Assembly: GCA_003971905.1 (NCBI GenBank)
Contig: RSEE01000043.1
Span: forward strand, 62,001-126,000
Origin: Moniliella sp. 'wahieum'
Lineage: Eukaryota > Basidiomycota > Moniliellomycetes > Moniliellales > Moniliellaceae
Direction of reading: 5' to 3'
DNA length: 64,000 nucleotides
Under the pieces are notes generated by a model that saw only the letters and a list, made by a program, of their open reading frames with translations, made no database searches and had not been told where the DNA came from. A program made the position numbers and the translations under genes. Within the stretch, counting starts at the first letter, position 1. Each line of letters begins with the position of its first letter. Shown here piece after piece: positions 60,439 to 64,000 of the stretch.

Positions 60439-62822
60439 CTAGTGGGACTCGATGCTCATCGACCCCAGGTCCAGGCTCGAGGACCAGTCGGTTGGCACCG
60501 TCTTGGCAGGCACAGCAGTAGGAATGGCAACGGGCGACGAGTGGGTGGAGGCGCCGTCTTCGGTCCCGGATCCCTGTTCGGCCTCTTCGTCATCTGTGTC
60601 TTCAGGGGCAACGTCGGCCCACTCACGGTACAACGGATCAATGTAGCGTCCTGACTTGGGCAACCGGAACGGGTCAAAAGGGAAGAAAGCATCGCTCAGC
60701 CCATGGAAGCTGTTTCCTTGGGCCACAGTCACATCGCGGGTAGCCACCCGCTTGTTGGCTTCAATTATGGAATAGCAGTAAAAAAAGCCAGAGTACTGGG
60801 CCACATGGGCAAATTGCTGGACAATTGCCGGGGCACAGTAACGGAGCGGGTTCAGGACGAAGTCACCGCCCGCGTCAACACACCCAACGAACGCTCCCAC
60901 ACCCACCCGATCTTCCAGCTCGCCCGGATCGGGGATGGCCCCATACCCGTTGAACCCAATGAGGACATGCTGAATGCCGCTTGTGCATCGGGGCTGCCAA
61001 GACCCGATGGCAGGCTGGTACCGTAGCTCTCCTCACCAGTGCGCAGGTCGCGCCAACGGAAACAAAAGATGTAGAATGCGGCTTGGGAGACAGAGTAGAA
61101 AGGATGGTGTGCGGGCGAACCAGGCGGCGCCTCAAACAGAGGGGTACCAGGGGTGGAAGCGTCGTTAGATGCCCCTCGAGGAATGCACACAAATTGTTCA
61201 TCACATCGCGGCAGATGGATGCAGAGACAAACTTGGCGCGTGATACAAACGACGCAGCGTACGAGGCAGCGGCCAGGCGAATGATGGGGGGTTCGTCTTT
61301 GGCATCGGGATCAGCATTTGCCCAGTGCAGCGCGGAGACAATAGCGAACCGAGGAACAGATCGACATAATCGGCGTCGAGCGAGGTGAACCAAAACAGCA
61401 AGAATTGAACGTGCCGTGACTTGAATGTGGGCAGAATGGAGCGGTTAAAGATGGAGAGCAAGGTGGAAAATAGAGTGTGCCGAGGATCGCGGGCACCGGT
61501 GAAGGCTTGCCGATTGGCTTGCTGGCCCGCGTGGAATGAAACCGCCTGATGTGCTCCAGAAGCACCTTCAACCGAGTCGAGCTGGTCCACCAATTTTCGT
61601 ACCCGTACAATCGACTTTGCAGCCGTTCCTTCATCCTCACTCTCTTCTTCGTCCTCATCAGAAGAAATTTGTTCATCCCCCTCCACAATATCGTCCTCGT
61701 CATCGTCATCGTCGTCATCGTCGGTATCGACTTGATCGATTCCTTGGTCCAACGGATCGTCTTCATCGTCCGAGTCAAATGCTGCCCCAGCTTCGTCCTC
61801 CAACTCATCCAGCTCCACCTGGATCTCGACATCCGTCTGCAGAGCCCGTCCGATCACCAAATTAAGTACCGAGTCCGTCATTTCAGGGCAATACTCACAC
61901 ACACGAAGAGCATTGCGAATATAAACCAATTGGACCATGGCTGACTCACGCTTTGGAGGAAAATATGTGCGCAGCATCGTCTCGAGCGAAAAGTAAGGGT
62001 AGGCACAACGGCCAAAAGGCGGCGCAAGAGAGCATGGGTTCGGTCATAGATCAAGCGACGGGTGGCCATACCCTGTGGGCCAGCTGCGTCCGAGCCAGCA
62101 GTGCGGGCCAAATCAGCCAAAGCAAGGGCCCGCCAATCTGTGCGGTAGGAACGTTTTGACCGCCCTCTTGAGTACAGGGTGCAGCCATTCACCGCGGGCT
62201 GAGACGAGATGGCAGACAAAGTTGACCCAGACTCGCACAAACGATTCGCTCATCGTCGTCCAGGGAGAAGCAGAATGTTATCAACCAGCGCAGCATGGCT
62301 CGAATCCAACCTGGACACTTGCTCTGACAACGCAACGAGCCAGGATTGCAGGGTCGATGGGAGGCCATAAAAGAAGTGGATGCAGCGGTGATACCCGCCT
62401 CCCCAGATTCCTCGTCGGCTGCGGTGGCACGGCAACGGCAAATGCTGTCGTCAACTCATTGTACTGCGTCAAGTTCCCCTACACATCAGATACAACACGT
62501 CAGTGGATGACGTGCGGTTGGAAAAATGGATGGAGATGAGGGAAAGTAGGGGGGGAGGGGGAACACGCACGACAGCCTTTTGATCCAGGGCATTGGTGAC
62601 AAAGGACTTGAACATGCCCTGTTTGAGGCGTTCGCCGCTCAGGGCGGTTTGGGTGGTTGTGAGGCGCCTGAGACGAGGAAGGGGTACCTCAGACGAAGAG
62701 AAAGGCAACAGCGGTGGTGGTGACACCTTTCCGCGTTTGCGTACTGGAGCCAGCGCCTGAAGCGAAGCCGACAGACTCGATGGTTCGATTGCAGGTGGAA
62801 GGAAGGGCGAGGCTGAGCGCAT
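60439..62822 (-). CDS. RRN3: RNA polymerase I initiation factor RRN3 (TIF-IA)
   Basis: Bridges Pol I and promoter-bound core factor at rDNA and carries growth control. Start taken as MRSASPFLPPAIEPSSLSAS; an upstream Met at 62963 is possible. Core features are SWLVALSEQVSRLDSSHAAL (near 62350), QLVYIRNALRVCEYCPEM and GRALQTDVEIQVELDELEDE (about 61940-61800). An Asp/Glu-rich insert follows (61790-61620), then LLSIFNRSILPTFKSRHVQF and LLFWFTSLDADYVDLFLG. The C-terminal hallmark is LSDAFFPFDPFRLPKSGRYI (near 60690), followed by DPLYREW. One intron at 62479-62570 (GTGCGT...GTAG). Frame changes near 62250, 61980, 61330, 61200 and 60890. Confidence 0.93.
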
Positions 62823-63825
62823 GCACGTATTGGAACTGGGCTGGAGCGGGCGGTGGTGGTAGGTGGCATCGCTTGCAACGCTCCGTTCGTCGGAGGATGG
62901 CGCGTAAGGGTGAAGTACAGGCGCAGATGCTGCAATGTGGGGACGCGCCCTTCGTGCCCGCATGAGCGTTGGCGGTGGTGGTGGGTTTGTGCGGGAGTGG
63001 GGGTGCTTTCGGGGAGACAGAAAAATATCACCGTTGCCACTGCCCTGGCGGAACGCAACCTAAAATTAACCCACCCAGACCGGCAATGTTCAACTGTCCA
63101 CGCCCAGTCTGTACAAGACCGCCCACGCGACTCTTCGACAGCCGTTTTACACACGCACTTCCCACCAAGCACTATGGTTCTCGGTCGCATTGCTGCCCGC
63201 CTACTATCTGGCGTGATGACCACATAGGCCAACACAGACACCGTTGTGCGCACAGCTCTCTCACGGCATGTACTAGGTAGCACTTTTAACCGCACCCACA
63301 GTACTCGTCAATGGTGAACCGACGTCTCACGTCTTTAACTACTATGCCTGCACCGGTTGCGCATGGATAGCCGAGAACCGTCGAATGTGCATGCTCTGGC
63401 CTAGTAATGAGGATCTGTTTTGTTTGCCCTCCGACTCGGGAAAAAGCTCACTATCAGACATGTGGTTTGGTCTCTTACGCTTATTATATACCACCAACAT
63501 TTGTGGTTATGCTGTCCGGCCGAGTTTCTCCTCCGTTGTGAAGCATGTGAAGGTGAGGGAAGTTCAATCTTCGGCCTCGAGTCTTAGTAGGTCTCTTGAG
63601 GCCTGAGGACCAACGTGGGCGATCCACAGGTGGGGGGCATCAATCCCGTCGGCTCCGCGTGAGGCTGTTGTAACGGAGAGGACGTTTGAGGCGGAGAGTA
63701 AATATTTCAATAGAAGAGGCTGAGGCTGGGGCGGAACGGACCCGCTTCTTCTCGCTGGCATTCCGCTCCCTGCCCTTTCCGACTGTCGATTGGACTAGGC
63801 TCCACCCTCCCCCACCACCAGCAGG
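62823..63825. other. divergent spacer RRN3 / last gene
   Basis: About 1 kb between divergent genes. A GGCCTGAGG word lies near 63599-63607. No gene or RNA is supported. Confidence 0.5.
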
Positions 63826-64000
63826 ATGAGTGTGGCAGCATGGCGTGTGGCGTGCAGTGTCGGCCCACGTGCTTCCCTGCGCGCCTATTCTACCCGGACT
63901 GCACCGGTATCCAATGCCCCCCTCTCTGAGCCGGAACAACGGTCAGAAGCGTTGCCCGCTCTGCCCGCCTTCCTTCGTTCGGTCGACCGTCTCGCTGCGG
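63826..64000 (+). CDS. probable mitochondrial protein, 3' partial
   Basis: Starts MSVAAWRVACSVGPRASLRA and YSTRTAP, an Arg/Ser-rich presequence with no acidic residues and a likely RAYS/TR cleavage region. It continues in frame to the window end (ALPALPAFLRSVDRLAA). The mature domain is outside the window, so the function is unknown. Confidence 0.6.
   Translation, partial: MSVAAWRVACSVGPRASLRAYSTRTAPVSNAPLSEPEQRSEALPALPAFLRSVDRLAA

Overview
The window looks like nuclear DNA of a GC-rich filamentous or dimorphic fungus, most likely a basidiomycete. The evidence is type I fungal fatty acid synthase, a mating fusion protein (PRM1), complex I, and short spliceosomal introns (about 60-130 nt, GTACGT/GTATGT/GTGCGT donors, YAG acceptors). 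The placement is inference; no marker names a species. A tRNA-Leu with a CAG anticodon argues for the standard code. I see no mobile element, CRISPR array or viral gene.

A property of the whole window governs how the genes are read. Most conserved genes change reading frame every few hundred bases without splice signals, while the protein stays family-like when the frames are followed. Each break I checked fits loss of one base, often in a homopolymer. I read this as uncorrected consensus error, not gene decay. RPS0 and mitochondrial SSB are intact. Gene coordinates therefore give the outer span of each locus (including introns and breaks).

Layout: 0-9 kb holds a 5'-partial bZIP factor, then a FAS alpha locus (KR-KS-PPT only, no room for ACP) divergent from a fatty-acid elongase. 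9-19 kb holds a membrane-anchored duplicated amidohydrolase, a tRNA and a long arrestin. 19-28 kb holds RAV1 (V-ATPase assembly), TOM7 head-to-head with SEC61-beta, and RPC25 (Pol III). 28-35 kb holds an exo-beta-1,3-glucanase, PRM1 and a doubtful ORF. 36-43 kb holds RPS0, the complex I TYKY subunit, a YCK-type casein kinase 1 and a small glutamine-rich protein. 43-52 kb is gene-poor and rich in short dispersed repeats; it carries a probable bHLH gene, an orphan secreted protein, mitochondrial SSB and tRNA-Leu. 52.9-62.8 kb is a same-strand run: MCM10, LPD1, a TRAIP-like RING protein and RRN3. The window closes on the start of a probable mitochondrial protein gene.

Most genes are housekeeping: lipid synthesis, protein translocation, ribosome and rRNA production, replication and respiration. 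The most unusual points are the FAS gene boundary, a repeated intergenic 12-mer, the TOM7/SEC61-beta bidirectional promoter, and CGCG-core elements upstream of three replication-linked genes.
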